A stretch of 64,000 bases of DNA, taken from positions 13,707,559-13,771,558 of the forward strand of contig JAJEKV010000038.1 of assembly GCA_021234155.1 (NCBI GenBank), read 5' to 3'. Of the stretch, positions 1 through 13,710 are shown in pieces (within the stretch, counting starts at the first letter, position 1; each line of letters starts with the position of its first letter). Source of the stretch: Isoetes taiwanensis (lineage: Eukaryota; Streptophyta; Lycopodiopsida; Isoetales; Isoetaceae). The notes beneath the pieces were generated by a model that did not search any database, was not told where the DNA came from, and saw only the letters and a program-made list of their open reading frames with translations. The translations under genes were made by a program, and so were the position numbers.

Positions 1-380
1 CGACCCCGGGTAATCCTTTACTTTCTAGGTATTATCCATGAACAACACTATAGCATTATCGCTATATCGTTGTGTCATGAATGCCGCCATTAGAGTATTC
101 CATATAGTCATCGCTTTCTCATGTATTCCAAAAACACCTTACAAGAATCTAGGTAGATCACATCGCATTTTTGGCGATACAAAGCTATGGATGCTCCAAT
201 GTCTAAGGTCGCTCATGTCTATGATGACAATGCTATAAACCATTTTTCTAACCACAAAATTAAATGGGCTAGTATAGGCCAGAATGGTAACAAGGGAAGT
301 TTTATTTGGCTTCACAACTAGTTGCATATGATGGAAAATCTTAAGTAGTTTGTTCGCCAACACGCCGCGTAGGCGTTCTT
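1..380. other. Left flank, no gene seen
   Basis: AT-rich sequence that has no counterpart before the second duplication copy (before about 27,335). It therefore lies outside the duplicated unit. I see no coding signal; the short open frames on both strands overlap each other and show no recognisable domain. Confidence 0.5.
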
Positions 381-1163
381 AATCATAATCACCATGACAC
401 TGTTCCAACTACTTAACATAAACATGTCATAGCTCTCTCTAAAGCTGCTACATTTTCCTTTGCATGTCATCGTATTGTCACATTAACACATTATTTGTAC
501 CAAGATTATAAACAATCATGTAAGAATGGGCCAACACACTCGCGATGCATCAATACATGTACTCAAAAGCTTATTAGCTGTCAAAATATTTGGCTCAATA
601 TTATTGTCTACATGCATCTTATAGAAAAAGATTAACACTTTCTACAAATAACATTGCAAGTGTAGAAACATTATCGACACGATGAGATCATATTTCATTC
701 AATCCATTCAAAACATTTTGTTACCGGGCCAGCCATCTTGAAAGAGTGGCTGCAAAACATGCCATTTTACAATGCATTGCATCAATTTCGCGCCTGGGCG
801 TGAGATCACCATTGCAAGGATATGGCGATTATATGTTAGCCAACTCAAGAGCCTTAAAATTCTTGCAACCAAGACAGGCGACGGTATAATATTTACTTCA
901 CCGGTGGGTACGTAATCGGAAATTAGGATCGATGGGTATGACAAACATGTGCATGCACATCCCGCTCCAATTATAATAAAACTATTTAATGATTAAAAAT
1001 TAAGAAAATAGCCTCTAAATTAGAGTGTGAAACTTGCCATCTATGCAAAACCAGCGCCCTTTACAAAGCTTTTTAGAACTTCATGCTATACAGCTGATGT
1101 CTACCATATGAACATGTGTTCACACTGATTTCATTTGATGTATGAAAGGCTTAAGAGTTTGGG

Positions 1164-1673
1164 TTGAAATCAACCAAGAAAGTGAGCACAAATTTGGGGG
1201 CCATAAACAAAGGAGTCTCATTTATCACGATTTTCTCCCAATCAACAGAACAAAAACGATCTAAACACATGCATAGGAACACATACCTGCTATTTTCGCG
1301 TTTTCCTCTTTTATTTAGTTCCCAATCGGCTAACTCAGCCTCATCACCGTTGAAGAGGTCTTACAGTGATGAAGTTAAAGGCAGGAACAAAACGGAACTT
1401 CTACAGATCACCGCATCAGAATCCTAAAACAATCGACAATTTTTCTTCAATTCCAGAAAGTAAGACTGGCCATGGATTTAATCTTTCAAAAGTTTTATTT
1501 ATTGAAAAGGAAGAGCATAAAAAAGAACTCGAAAAGAACTTGACGGCTTTATGGAATGAAAGGAAAGGTTAGAAGCGGAAAGACTATTTAAAGGTAAAAA
1601 ACGCGATTCGTACAAAAATGATCTACCAAATGATGAAATCATATTTGATACAATTACCACTGAATAGAATATA
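1164..1673 (+). CDS. Possible small ORF, unknown
   Basis: Two overlapping plus-strand frames (1,164-1,427 and 1,366-1,572) and a third frame running to a stop near 1,673 read like one hydrophilic, lysine- and glutamate-rich protein if one or two frameshifts are allowed. The last part contains KEEHKKELEKNL and, after a shift at about 1,570, LFKGKKRDSYKNDLPNDE. The region falls within the duplicated unit (copy 2 about 34,990-35,500), but the second copy is more broken and does not keep the same frame, which weakens the case. I recognise no family. It could equally be chance open sequence. Confidence 0.2.
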
Positions 1674-2514
1674 CATATTATATCGACGCTCCATAATAAT
1701 ACGTAATCATAACTCCATGGAATATATATGGCATGTCAATGATGCAACTGGATACTAATCATGATAGAAAGGACGATTCCAAATGACGATGCTGGTGGGT
1801 GATGCATACCTAGTCATTTGAATTATAGCAATACAGTGGATGCGTATAGCTGACACTTATTATAGCGACTCGTAAAAGAGCTATTGCAAATGCATTAATT
1901 ATAACGGCTGCACAATGGACTTATAGCTGATTATTATAGCAAATTGGTCAAGGACAAAATGCATGATATTAACCTGGAAATGGCAGATGATGTTAGCGCA
2001 TGATACTATTATGCTTCTATAATGCTAAGCATCATTAACCTGCTAAGGCTGGTCATCCCAAGTGATGATATAGATGATGCAATTTCGTTTAATAACCACT
2101 ACCTACTTATTGGCAAAAATCAAAAAAATTTTGTAAAGGTGATTTAAGTAAATAAATGATAAACTAGTGATTCTAGATTGATTATTCTCTCTAGAGGATC
2201 TCTGAAATTTCTCTGCTTGATGTACATATCTTCTCAGTTAAGATCTCACATGGAAGGCCTTTCTACCAAGACCTGTTGGTTCGAGCATGGTTCTCAGTAA
2301 TTTCACTTAAATTATTTTCGAACTATTTATGCCTCCTTATGTTTTCTTTAATCTATACTAATGCTATTTAATAAAAATTAAAAGCAACGAAGTAAAAACA
2401 AAATAAGATTTAATAGTGTACTACAAACTATGAAAACAACCCCAGACTTCCTTAAAAATCATTTCAAGCATTGACTCTCTAATAATAAAATGACTAATTT
2501 AAAAGGCAAAATCT

Positions 2515-2690
2515 GGCCGATAGCGCACTCCTACAAGACGCCCTTCAAATACCAAATCTTAAAGAATTGTCTTTTAGGGATTTTCTTTAAAAACATTTAC
2601 CATAGCTCTAATCAATCTCTTTTTTGTGTATTTAGTACTCTTCCAGTGAACAAGAAAGACATTATCCCTTTGTTTCTCCTCTTTTGAGTA
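2515..2690 (+). repeat. Internal direct repeat, first member (copy 1)
   Basis: This stretch resembles 3,985-4,140. Both contain CCTTCAAA, then TTTGTGTATTT or a close variant, then a GAACAAGAAAGA / GAACAAAAAGA block, then TTTGAGT. The same pair occurs in copy 2 at about 36,385-36,600 and 37,885-38,100, so the repeat is older than the large duplication. Confidence 0.6.
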
Positions 2691-3984
2691 TTTATTCGGT
2701 CTAGGATAGTTTTAAACTGTGACTTTTATTCTTTTTCTCAAATAAGAGGCCAATTTGAGCCATACGTATCGAACAAGTCATGGTGGTTTGTTATCCTCGT
2801 TTCGAAGCTATTAGTGTGCATTACTATATTCCTGGAGAGACGATAATCCGCAACATAGTTGCAAAACACTATTGTAACTCTTCAAACTTATCGTCAAAAG
2901 GAGCTTGATTTGAATTCTACTAGCTGGTGATGTTGGAGCTTTGTCTTTGCTTTCATTTAAAGCAAGATATCCCATCATGGGTGCTTCATCTTGATTATGT
3001 CCAAATGGTCATATATAAGAAATTGAGGGGTTGGCATCATCTTTGCCATAATGCGTGAAAAACAAATGTCCGAATGCCGGCAATTCTAACATTTTTGGCA
3101 AATAATGCTGTAGTCAAACCTCTAAATCTATATTGCCTTTATTGATGAAATAAACATGCAAAAAAATCATCCTTCCACATAGTGATGCACTAAATGAAGC
3201 TGAATTTGGAATATCACCATCCCTAGTAAGGGCTAAAGGAATGGAGCCTTTTTCACATGGTAACTTCTAAAACTATGAATATGCTAATCCATAAACATAT
3301 TTTTAAGTAAGTAGATCATGTCTCTGAAGCTCGCATCACGACCAGTTATTTATGAAATTTGTGCACTTAGAAGACCGCTTATACATCCACTGCTTTCTAA
3401 TATAGCTTCTTAAAACATGTATCATGATTTCGACTTTCTCTTGAATATGAAAAAGGCTCGTATGGGCTCGCATTTTGATTGGCACGATTTCCACCTTGGC
3501 ATCGGAAATATCAGTTAAACATGCCCAATCCTTCAATGTTTGTGAGTGCATTTGAAAAAGTCGGTACGTTAGCGCAATTCGTAGGGGCTCAATTCGAATC
3601 CTCTTTGAATTCCGCATCGCATGGCCACGCGGTGGTCGTGGGTTATTGTAACACCAAAAATGGCTTAGATATCTAAATTTGTATTCCACAAATTCCGGAC
3701 TAATCTTGAACCGGCGTTGTGATGAAAAAATGGATTAAAGATCTAAAGTAGAGGTAAGAATTTTTATCTCTTGATATGCTTGAGGATGAAAAGCCCAGCA
3801 TTTGGCATTTTGATCACAGCGAATAAACGATCACCATGCAAGAAGTTGAAGTAAATACATTTTTATAAGAAATTGAAGTTTTGGGCACAAATAGAACAAG
3901 GTTTCACAATATTTGGCGTCAGCCATGATTCTGTTTGTTAGTTGAGAATTTTAGTGGTGTCAATTATGCTAACTAAACGGAACG

Positions 3985-4140
3985 GCAAGATAATCCTCCT
4001 TCAAACAAGCATCAGGGCTCTCAAGTGCCGGTTTTTGTCATAGCCCCAAATCTGTTCCCCCTTGTATTTCTAATATCTTCCTCTAGATGAACAAAAAGAT
4101 ATTGACTTTGCTTCCCTTCTTTTGAGTCTTCCCTGCCTTT
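3985..4140 (+). repeat. Internal direct repeat, second member (copy 1)
   Basis: Partner of 2,515-2,690, about 1.5 kb away in the same orientation. The spacing is conserved in copy 2. No coding capacity is visible. Confidence 0.6.
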
Positions 4141-5768
4141 CAGCTTCTGTCAAGTTATATTTGAGAAAATTTTAGCACCTTATGATATCTTTTATGGCAG
4201 CCATCATTTTCTAATAAAGCTTTGTAAAAAATTGCTGTAATATGCATCGGATTTTCTCGTCTTAAAAGCACCTGAGTTCCGTTATTGTATTTAACTTAAA
4301 GCATCCGCAGTTCAAAGTTAAGAATCCATATTTTTTTTTGAATTTTGCCTTGTGTGGTTGATTCCATGTAAAGCCAAAGCGAATGTACACTAAATTTAGT
4401 GATATGTAAATTTTATAAAGCCAACTTCAACTTCTGATAAGGTTTAAGTCATTTTGGCATAGTGACTCTCATGATTCTTTTTCTAAAAATACTATAACCG
4501 ATTGTCGCTTAGCACATTCATATATTTCACATTCACAAGTAAGTATAGTAAATGTATCGCTTTCCATTTGTTCGTAGTCTATTTAGAGTGGCGGGGTTAG
4601 ACTTAGCCTAATCCCTACGCCTAATGATTATGCCCGCTTCTTCCTCTTTACCACTTTGATCAGCCTTTGAACTATGGCCTCAGACACAGGATGATCTGCA
4701 AGTGCATTCCCTAATGCTGGGTTCTGTTCCATCATTTTCACATCAAATGTTAGCTATGCATACTTTCGTACACATTACATTCTTGGAGTTATTTTATGGC
4801 TTTATGGTATATACCCGGCATAAATTGATGGCTTGTGGCACATTCTCATGATACACATTGCCACAAAGCAATATTCTAAAGCGTAGTCATGATTACAAAA
4901 TTTATTTAATAAAATATGCACAATTTAACGAATAATGGCAGCGTAATAAATTACGCTTTGCCAAAGTCAAGATGATTTTTCTTTTCAAATTATATATATA
5001 TTAATACAAGCCATCTCATGCCTCTTTATACTTTAAAGAATATCAGGGAGACCAGATGTTCTAAGAGCTACGCCATCAAACATGCTGTATAACAAGGTGG
5101 TGGATGAGGTCACTGTAATTTTAGAATTGCCACAAACTCCGTGATGGTCTGCTTTAAGGTGCCTCATACATTGCTTCTCATCTAATCAGAGACCTTGAAA
5201 TTCATAAGAGGTAGAGAGGCAAGAGAAATCATATTCGCCTACAGATCTTATGCATTTTCTCTTAACAAGGAGGCCACCACTTTCAAGACAACAATGCGGT
5301 GGCACCGTGCTCTCATTAATGAGAAAACTCCTAAATCATGGCATGCATTTGAACTTTGGAAATGAAGACATATGAAAGTGCAAGGCCATTTCTTTCCACC
5401 ATCGATTACATCTACAAGCCTTATATCTAAGATTCTTATATTCATATGCCAGCCATATTACAAGCATATGTATGTTACTATTAAGTACAAAAATTTAGAA
5501 TGTCTCATTGATCTCGGTATACATTATCCACTTTTACCCTCTATTAGTAAGTGATCCCATCCATATTCTTTTGAGGTTAAAATATTAATTTTTTAACTTT
5601 ATACCATTATCCTTATCAACATCCACACCAATGCCCATTCCTGAATCTATTTATATCATCAAGGACCTAAGAAGTTAGAGAATATCGGGTTGGGTAGACG
5701 ACACATGCATATACTTATTGGACACACTATTGCCCAAGATTGCCCAACAAGTTCTTATGCAATTTCCT

Positions 5769-5795
5769 GGAGGAGGAGAGGAGGAGGAGGAGTAG
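5769..5795 (+). repeat. Short (GGA)n microsatellite, copy 1
   Basis: Imperfect GGA repeat of roughly 27 bp. The orthologous site in copy 2 (39,721-39,801) is about 80 bp long. Confidence 0.85.
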
Positions 5796-6989
5796 GTAAG
5801 ATCACTTAAAAGCCGGAAACCTTGTAGTAATAACCTATGAACACTATCATCCCTCCCAAGAACGATGTTTTGGCATTAACTCACCATGCCAGCATCTTTA
5901 CACCCTCATCATCAAATGGTATTCACAATCATATTCATTAATGTTCATGATAAACGATATTTTGTAGGAAATTCTTATGGCCGAGAACCTTGAGAACAAC
6001 ATTCACACACTACTAATTGCTCCATTGCAAATCATTTTGAAAATTCCCTGGCTGCTGATCTATCAACCTTATAGTACCCGCATTTTACACCAACTCCAAG
6101 ATATGCTAATCCGAGTTAATTAATTACCTGGCGCCACAACGCCGCGGCGAATTCCAGCCAATACTCTGGTTACTTTTCGCGCCGCGAACACCGATAGCGA
6201 ATTCGAGCTTTGGAACACTCTGCTACTTACGCGAAGAATGTCGAGCTAATACGCTAATAGTAAACTTTAAGATTTTAGCTGTTTCTGTAAGATTTTATTA
6301 TGAAGCTGGCCAATTTGAATCGAACGTAACCAGCAGATTCTTTGCTAGTGGAGTTAGAATCTGATGGGTCTTATTTATCGTTATTCACAAGCAAAACCCA
6401 ATCGGATGGAAGCTGAATGTTGAAAAAGCGAACCCACCGGTTTCGTATTTCCTTTGGCGTATTGGAAAAATGTCCTTCCGCCTCCACCTTCATCATCATG
6501 CTGCCCCGCTGTTTGAAAAAGACATTACAATGTATTTGTCAAACCAGGCTTTATGATCCGAAGAGCAACTGCACCGATGGAATCGTAAATTTATAGAATA
6601 TTAGGGTTACTTCATTTGATATTATCATGATGTCTTAATTCACCCAGCGGATATTCTCAGTTTCTATGTGACTGGAATTTTCACATTTGGGGCCTTTCAT
6701 GGATAACTTTTACCTGGACTACTTCCCTCATTTCTTACTAAACTGGAGAGATACCAAAGAGATCCAGCCATGTAAGTAAATTCATTGTGATAGAATTCAT
6801 GGGGAACCAAGGAACATCACAATTCTTGGATTTAAGACATAATTTAATGGCATCACCCTTTCTTCATTTAACCCATGAATCTGACCAAATAATATGCTAA
6901 TCCTCATAGGTTGCGTCAATCAATACTATGCTTGAACAGAGTTCTACGCGTTAAAGTAAGTTGCAATCTTTTATTCTTGACATGCCGAT

Positions 6990-7440
6990 GTGACCTAAAA
7001 ATCAATCATAGTGAGGAATTCTCAATGGGATATTCAAACACTCCATAACCTGAGCTACGAATGGTATTTATCTCACTTCCGATCTAACACTATCATTTCT
7101 CCCATGTGGACGCTGCATAACTCTTCAAGAAGACGCCATCTATTTCTTTTCACTGCATTATCGCACACACCAGTCTCCTTAAAGAATGCACCACCGCCTT
7201 TATTCCTCATACATGCAAGCATGGACTGTCAAGAGGCTCCATACGTCTTTTCTGAATATTTCCTAGAATTCATTTCTGGATTCAAGACATTATCTTTCTG
7301 ATTGTGGAATTGCCACCCGCTAAGGAGTTGGAGTTTGGCAAATAACCATCCATGAGGAATTCTAAAGTCTTCTTTGGAAACATAAGCAAACGAATCTTAT
7401 GATCTTCAATAAGCGATAAGTTATCTTCCAAAGAGATAAT
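6990..7440 (-). pseudogene. PPR-like fragment, copy 1 (degenerate)
   Basis: Counterpart of the better preserved PPR-like piece at 40,970-41,620. In this copy the minus strand keeps the nucleotide similarity, but I cannot read a continuous protein because indels break every frame. The plus-strand open frame at 7,011-7,301 is the antisense of this block. The call depends entirely on copy 2. Confidence 0.3.
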
Positions 7441-8211
7441 TAGTTTGAATCTTAAGATTCCTAATTCAGAGAGGTCCCAGATCAGAGAATATCCCCTGTC
7501 ATCCGGGATGTGGTGTTTAGATTTTGTGGGCCTCCCATTCCTTCATCATCCTTTGTTAAACAACAAGAAAACCCAATGTTGCTGTCCCTCCTCGCCGATT
7601 GAAGACTGTCGAATATCATTAGTAAATTTTGAAGGATAGCAATCTGACATTGTTCAACATCATCTCTCTGATTTCCATTCTGGTTACCTGATTCGGCCGG
7701 TTTATCACCGACCAGTTCTTGTGGCCAAAATGTTTCCCCATTTTAGTTCCTTTTCTAATAAAGTGGGGAAATGTTTTTAACATTCATTGTGTTGATCCTG
7801 AATTTATGGTTCACTTTCCAAAGAAAATTTTATCAATTATTGTTTCATTTGCCTGAATCCAAAGGCAAAACCGCTCAGGCGTAATGCAAATCTTTGTTCC
7901 ATCCTTAGGGAGATAGCGGGGAATATTTCTCAACAACAATAACCTTTTAAGAAATGATTTAACAAGAATCAAAGCGGCTTATACCCATACTGGAAGTTCC
8001 AAAACCAAATTCGGCATCCGAGGATACGGAATTAAAGTATTTTGATTAAACAACCGTTATTTTAATATTATTATGATAGATATTTGAATTACAAATCGAT
8101 ATTATAAAAGTTATCATGTTTTACAAATGGCACGTATTCATAGCTTGGTGACTGGTACTGATAAGACCTGAAGATGCAAATGAACAAGCATCGTTTTAAA
8201 AGCCAGCCTGA

Positions 8212-8868
8212 TTAGAGAGGATGAAGACAACCAAAGATGAGATGAAGCAAGAGTGATATGTAAGAAAATGGCGGTTGATGCTTTGTCCAAACTCGCTGGC
8301 TTACGAAACAAGGGTTTCGATTCTTCCAATTAAATAAGATGCATCTGGGCGGAAGCGTTTCTGGCGGTGGCAGGCCAAGAACAAAGAAGGGATCCAAAAG
8401 CGAGCGGTGATCGAAAAAGAAGCTGCGAAACTTGAAAACGTGCCATGACTCACCGTTTCGCCCATAGCAAAAAATCAGGAGACATGAGCCAAAGAAATTC
8501 AGGCAAGGATTGTCCGAGCTTAGCATGGAGCAAAGTCGACCTGTCCTCTCGCCAAAATGGCGAAATCGCCAGCTACAAGTGTGGTTTCGAAACCGGATTG
8601 AGGTATTGGAGTCGATAGTTGAAGGAAACGGTAACCCGAATTTTAGCTTGATTCCATGAGTGGCAAGAATGAATTTCTCCCAATCTGGCGCCAAACCGAA
8701 GTTCCAGATATTGTTGGCGTTCTTCCAGCCTGACCAAACATGTCTCTTTAAATGAGATGAAACTGTGGACGAATCTTTATAACCGCAAATATTTATCCAA
8801 CACCGCCTCAGCGTGTACCTTAATAATTTGGAAAGAACGTCTCGATGGTCATATGATTTGACAATCAA
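8212..8868 (-). other. Possible 5' exon of a minus-strand transcript, copy 1
   Basis: The minus strand is open for 218 codons here but begins with TTG and shows no domain. A GTGAGTCATGG block at about 8,445-8,456 (minus) is a good GT splice donor and is conserved in copy 2 at about 42,460-42,480, where the surrounding frame is broken. The region is relatively GC-rich for its neighbourhood. I read it as a transcribed leader or first exon pointing toward the PPR-like remnants, not as a proven protein-coding gene. Confidence 0.25.
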
Positions 8869-8929
8869 GAATTTTTATGGAACCAACAATTGAAAGTATG
8901 ATGGAGCGTTAGAATGTGAAGATTTCGCC

Positions 8930-9800
8930 CTGTTCGGACAAGAAATATATAATGGTATTATATCATTTTGAGTTTGGCTCTCTTTATGCATCCCACATAA
9001 GGTTTTTCATCCAAGCAACCTTTAACATTGGAAATAAAGCTTGTTGCCCATTTTTTAAAGGATATTTTTCAAGTTGAATAGCATTAATGTCTTCTCGTGT
9101 CTTTGAATCTCTTACACAATTGGATAATTTCAAGTTGACTTGTCACAGGCAGCGTCACTGTAGAACTCTGGATGTCCAAAAGGATGTTATAAGCTAGCTG
9201 GATTTTATCTATTTTGAAGAAGGAATCTATATCAAATGTATGTTTGGTGATGCTTTTTAAATTTTAGGAATTCTCACAAAGGTCTAACTTCTGAGTTACT
9301 TGGAGACCGCTTTCATGCTCTTGTTCTACAGTATATAACATTGAAATGTCTTAAAGCAGCCGACATGATGCTTTATCGATGCAAAGACGTACGTTAATAT
9401 ACCCTGAAGCACTTCTGAACTAGGTTTGATATATGGTCCTTCCGGTGAAGTCAGAGCTGATGCTTTGGTGGGGATGGATATGGCATAAAGAATGGAAAAA
9501 GGACCCAGTATTTGTAAACCCGCTTTATCGCCATTTAAAATAAGTTGCTGCTCAATTTTTTTGGTATGCATAAAGATATTTTTCAAGTTGATATGGTACG
9601 TCTTCTCTAGGTGTCTGAATCTCTACACACCGGGGATACTCCTAGCGGACGAAGTGTCGAAGAAGCTAAAGCAATTAGAACTTCGATGTCCCAAAATTGA
9701 AAGCGTTAGTATACTGTATGCTGATGCTATAAGCTTAGTGGATTCTATCTATTCGGCATAAATCCATCAAATTAAGGTTTGGTGATGTTTAATCGGCTGG
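8930..9800 (+). repeat. Two tandem units of about 500 bp, copy 1
   Basis: Two successive blocks (about 8,930-9,470 and 9,480-9,800) share the words AAGATATTTTTCAAGTTGA or a variant, GTCTTCTC, TGAATCTCT-ACACA, GATGTCC, GCTAG-GGATT-TATCTATT and TTTGGTGATG. The second is shorter. The same tandem pair occurs in copy 2 (about 42,950-43,560 and 43,560-43,860). No gene is visible in it. Confidence 0.65.
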
Positions 9801-9869
9801 GACAACGTCAGGCGAAGGTTACTTAGGAACTGATGGCTGTCCAAAATCTCTTCCAAAAAAGAAATACCC

Positions 9870-10125
9870 AAAATGGTGAACAGAATTGTAGGAAGTTCAA
9901 TCCATATGGCATCTTTAGATCCAAATTTCAGTGCATTTCAGAATCGGGATATTGGACAGCCAGAGTTCATTCTGGCAAGTATTTAGAATAAGGAGTACGC
10001 TAATTTCTAATCGCTGTGCTGGAATGAAATACAAAATTTTCGGGCATCGAGAATGTACAAAAAGCTAATTTCTACAATAAAAACGAGGGACCGGGTTGGC
10101 ATCAAACCTTGTGTGGCGCATTAAT
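9870..10125 (+). repeat. Dispersed 240 bp repeat, first member (copy 1)
   Basis: Similar to 10,925-11,145 in the same orientation. Both run from AATGGT-GGAAGTTCAA through GATCCAAATTT, GATATTGGACA and TATCGAGAATGTAC to an AAACGAG-ACC block. It is conserved as 43,935-44,170 and 45,005-45,240 in copy 2. Confidence 0.7.
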
Positions 10126-10689
10126 GAACGGGTTTCCGCCGAAGCCGCACAGTCCGACCAGCGGGAATCAGATGCATGGAATAGAATTTTAGGTGGAAAC
10201 AAAAATCCGGAGATGTAATTGTAAGCAATTTGTACCGTAATGGATTACAATGTTCGCAGTGCTTAGGTTATTGTCAGGATGGCTTCTGTTTAATAAAGAT
10301 GCGGAATTCCAAAGTGCAGATTTCATTAGTATCTAATCTGTTGTAGTGTAAGCTCTTGCAAACCCAAACTCATAGTAGCACAACGCTATGCATAAACCAT
10401 CAGAAAAACACTATGTGCTGGAGCCGACATGATGTCACCGAATTATTCTGAGGGTGAATAAACATAAAAGGGAAAATTTCATGCTATTCCTTCAAACAAA
10501 TAATAAGCAAACCCTAGAGTCTCGAATTTAGGATGTTTTGTAGCATTTGTCATGGCCTTGGCGGTTCCTATGGCACCCAAATTAAGAAAGAAAAGAACTT
10601 GATTCTTAAATTTGCATTCTCAAACTTGCATTCTGCATTATTTAGGCTATCTGCTTAAAAGATGGTTCTTGCAACCACGAAGGTCAGAA

Positions 10690-10790
10690 TTTCTCATAAT
10701 AAGAGAAAAATCATTATAAGAGTGCAACTAATTGGACTAATTTCATAATAAGAGAAAACAAACTCCATAATATGAGAAGGGAAATTTGAT
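10690..10790 (+). repeat. Short AT-rich tandem repeat (ATAATAAGAGAAAA)
   Basis: Three or four imperfect units of about 30 bp around TTTCATAATAAGAGAAAA. The same array is present in copy 2 at about 44,745-44,850. Confidence 0.6.
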
Positions 10791-10924
10791 ACTAATTCTC
10801 CGAATTCTCTACTCTAAAACATCATTTAACACCTGATACCTTTGCAAATTATGGAACGCCAGCTTTTGGAAAACATAACTTGTACCAAACCACAAAATAC
10901 CTAAAAAAGAATAATTAGCACGGA

Positions 10925-11145
10925 AATGGTGGAAGTCCACCTATATGGTGATCTTTTTAGAGATCCAAATTTTACTGTGAATCAAGGGATATTGGACACA
11001 GAAGTTCGCTCAAGGCAGATGAGGACGTTAATTCTCAATCAAGCAGCTAATAGTACCACGTAAATTTTCTAGTGTATCGAGAATGTACCAGTGCTTAATT
11101 TCTTACAAAACGAGACCAAGCTACATCAAACTAAGGTACATACTA
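10925..11145 (+). repeat. Dispersed 240 bp repeat, second member (copy 1)
   Basis: Partner of 9,870-10,125, about 1 kb downstream. See that entry for the shared words. Confidence 0.7.
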
Positions 11146-12794
11146 CATACTTTCTTAGTTTAAACCATGAATATTTTTATAATTCCGTCTTATTGGTGAT
11201 GTTCACTATACTCATTCTCGTCTCTAATTTACTCTGATTCATTGTCTCTCTCATTTGTTCCCTCACTGTATAGCCTTCCCAGCATTTGGCTGTTTTTAAA
11301 ATAGATACATCCTGTCTTTACTTGATAAAGCCGTAAGAAATTATGGGTTATATTAGAAACTCATCCGCAAATATCAATCCATATTATGCTTGATATGGAT
11401 TATACCATATGCATTTGGTGTAGTTTATGCGAACCTTAGCATTCAAGTGATTTGCTAGGATTTCTCAAAGAATCGCTGGTTAGTAATCTTCCAAGATGTT
11501 CTAGAAAATACACCCGAATTAAGTGATTGTTTTGCTAAATGACACCTGAAAGGCTTACAATGATTGCTATGGGTACTGGCATGGACCTACAAAATGTTAT
11601 GCAACAATACAAGTTCCAGAATAGAAGCAGGAATATCAATAGCGAAACGATGCTCGCCATTGAGCTACCATGAAACGCACTCTGTGTCGCACCAGAGTTG
11701 CAATTCAAGCAACAAGCATGCAAGTTCATAAGCCATGAAGCCATGAAACGCAAGCTTCAGGTCCGGTCAAACACCAGATAAAGTTGCATCACCAGTTTTA
11801 TAATAAATCAAAGTGGAATGGAGTAAGAAATGCAGAGGATATCATGAGTGTCTCCACACGCGAGTACTGTCTCATGTTAATGGAAGCATATCCTTCATTC
11901 ATCAGCACATCTTCATCCTCAAAACAAGGAGCTTCTCGCTAAGAATAACCTGATTGCATGGGTATGTGTGGATATGAATGTGCCATTGGAACGATGAAGG
12001 TGGATGAAACCTATGTGACAATTTCACTTAGCTGATTCGCCGACAATCCTAAATTTGTCAATTTAGGGTAGCAACCACTATGGAAAAAGTTAGAAAGGAC
12101 TCATTTGAAGTTCTTAAACTTGAAGCTTGTGGAGTTCTTAACTTATGATTTGGTATTTTTGCACCTGTTCGTGTGTGGAAATCAACTAATTTCAATCCTT
12201 GAAAGCTTCAAATCGAACACCCCAACTTCTTCCACTAACTTCTATTTCTAGGCTTAGAGAAAAATGTAGCCTTGCTTCACTATCCATAATTACCATGAAA
12301 GATAGGAAAATCCAGTGAGGCGAATTGGGAAAGCTCTGATGAAACAACCTGAAGGCGGAGCATCAAATGCCTATGGTCATTTAGGCTTCTCCTCAGCCAT
12401 CGCGCTGGAGTGCTTAAACTGGAAGCATTAATCCGGTATGGGAAGCTTCAAGTGAATTTATGCAAATTTTGGTGTTTAAGGGTTAGTTTATTGTTTCTGA
12501 TTCCTACGAGTTGTTGGTTTCATTTCTGAATATGACAATGAAAATCCCTAGAAGTTGGAGGATATTTGAAAATAGAACATGCACAATTTCTCACGTAATT
12601 TTGGATCCTTACCATTTATTAGATCTCGTATACTTAAGACAATGTAGTGGCCGCAAATCCTAGTTTATATTAAGAAAGCAATACCATGCACAATTTTACA
12701 AGACTAACCTACCATTTATTAGATCCCTGTGATATCATTCTGCCATAGGTTTATTTGGAAAACATAGAATTGCAACTTCATAGTATCTTCTTTT
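11146..12794. other. Non-coding part of copy 1
   Basis: No gene recognised. It contains a tandem duplication of about 120 bp at roughly 12,530-12,740, built on AATCCCTAGAAG, ATAGAACATGCACAATTT and CCATTTATTAGATC. Copy 2 carries the same tandem at about 46,650-46,870. Confidence 0.5.
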
Positions 12795-13710
12795 AATATA
12801 GATAGTTGGTTTTCATGAATGCCGCAGATGTTACGCGACGCGCTGCTCTTCTCTCAAGGATCTTTGTCGCTACTATTCATCACTTATATTTGAATTTAGC
12901 TACCTCTTCTTCACCGATTTGAGCCGCTCTTCAAACATTTTGAAATGTTCATTCTAAGAGAAACTTCCTTCTTCTACAAATATAACACGAATGAGCAAAA
13001 AGCCGGTGGGTAGTATGGATTTGAACGTATGGGGATGAAGCTGGGGTGATTTGCGTGCGTATTTATTTTCTGCTTTTGAGCCTTGCAATCAACATGGTTT
13101 TGCGGTTTGGTTAAAGCCCTACTTTAGTATCCATAAATGAAGCTCAAAATGATTTCGGTTTAGATCTAACAAATGTTTCAAGTAGATTGCAAGCGCCTAT
13201 ATCTCATCATTTCTATACCCAGCAAAAACGGCCATGCCCTATGATTAGTAGCTCAGAGACACTGGCTAAGATGGCACTTTGCGTGACATTCTAATCTAAT
13301 GTTTAGTTTCCGTGTGAGGGTGCAATGTGTCGTAAGCCGTTAACATAGCTCCTTGCTTTTCTCTCTCCCTTTCTTTTCTTTATCTTTGCTCTCTTTTATT
13401 GCAGCATAGACTGGACCACCGCATGGCAGTTTATGGAGCTTTGATCTCAACAAACCGAGGAAGAATTGGATGTCAAAGGGTAGAGCAACTAATCGATGAG
13501 ACACTCTAAACATTGTTGTTGTTTTTTCCTTCCTTCATATTTTCGTGTTTGGTTTCTGTGGATACCAAGCTCAGCCATACTTTAGATCAAGGCGTGATTA
13601 TCGTCTTATAGTGTAAAAAAGAAGTAGGTTATTGTTATTCACATTCCATTAATATCTACATCTATTCCATTGCTCTTTATTGTGGACTATCAATCCATCA
13701 TCCAACAATT
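12795..13710 (+). repeat. 950 bp repeat, member 1 of 3
   Basis: Part of the duplicated unit that also exists as an extra copy at 15,862-16,812; the copy 2 counterpart is 46,908-47,838. It contains a pyrimidine tract ending in TTTTATTGCAG (about 13,387-13,405), a strong splice-acceptor shape, followed by a short stretch resembling an exon (TTTATGGAGCTT-GATCTC, CCGAGG, GAGACAC) shared by all three members. The protein, if any, is unrecognised. Confidence 0.75.

Larger units (their letters stand above)
1674..6980. other. Non-coding part of duplicated unit, with internal repeats
   Basis: There is no convincing gene on either strand. The stretch holds AT-rich sequence with runs of ATTATAGCA/ATGATA-like words at about 1,640-2,060, a dispersed direct repeat (2,515-2,690 and 3,985-4,140) and a short GGA microsatellite (5,769-5,795). 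The GC-richer patch at 6,120-6,640 corresponds to 40,125-40,560 in copy 2, where it is also elevated in GC. The equivalent region of copy 2 (35,500-40,960) is similarly empty. Confidence 0.5.

Noticed and set aside
3575-3610. tRNA-like T-loop (TTCGAATCC)
   Set aside because: No matching acceptor stem or anticodon arm, and the copy 2 sequence does not keep it.
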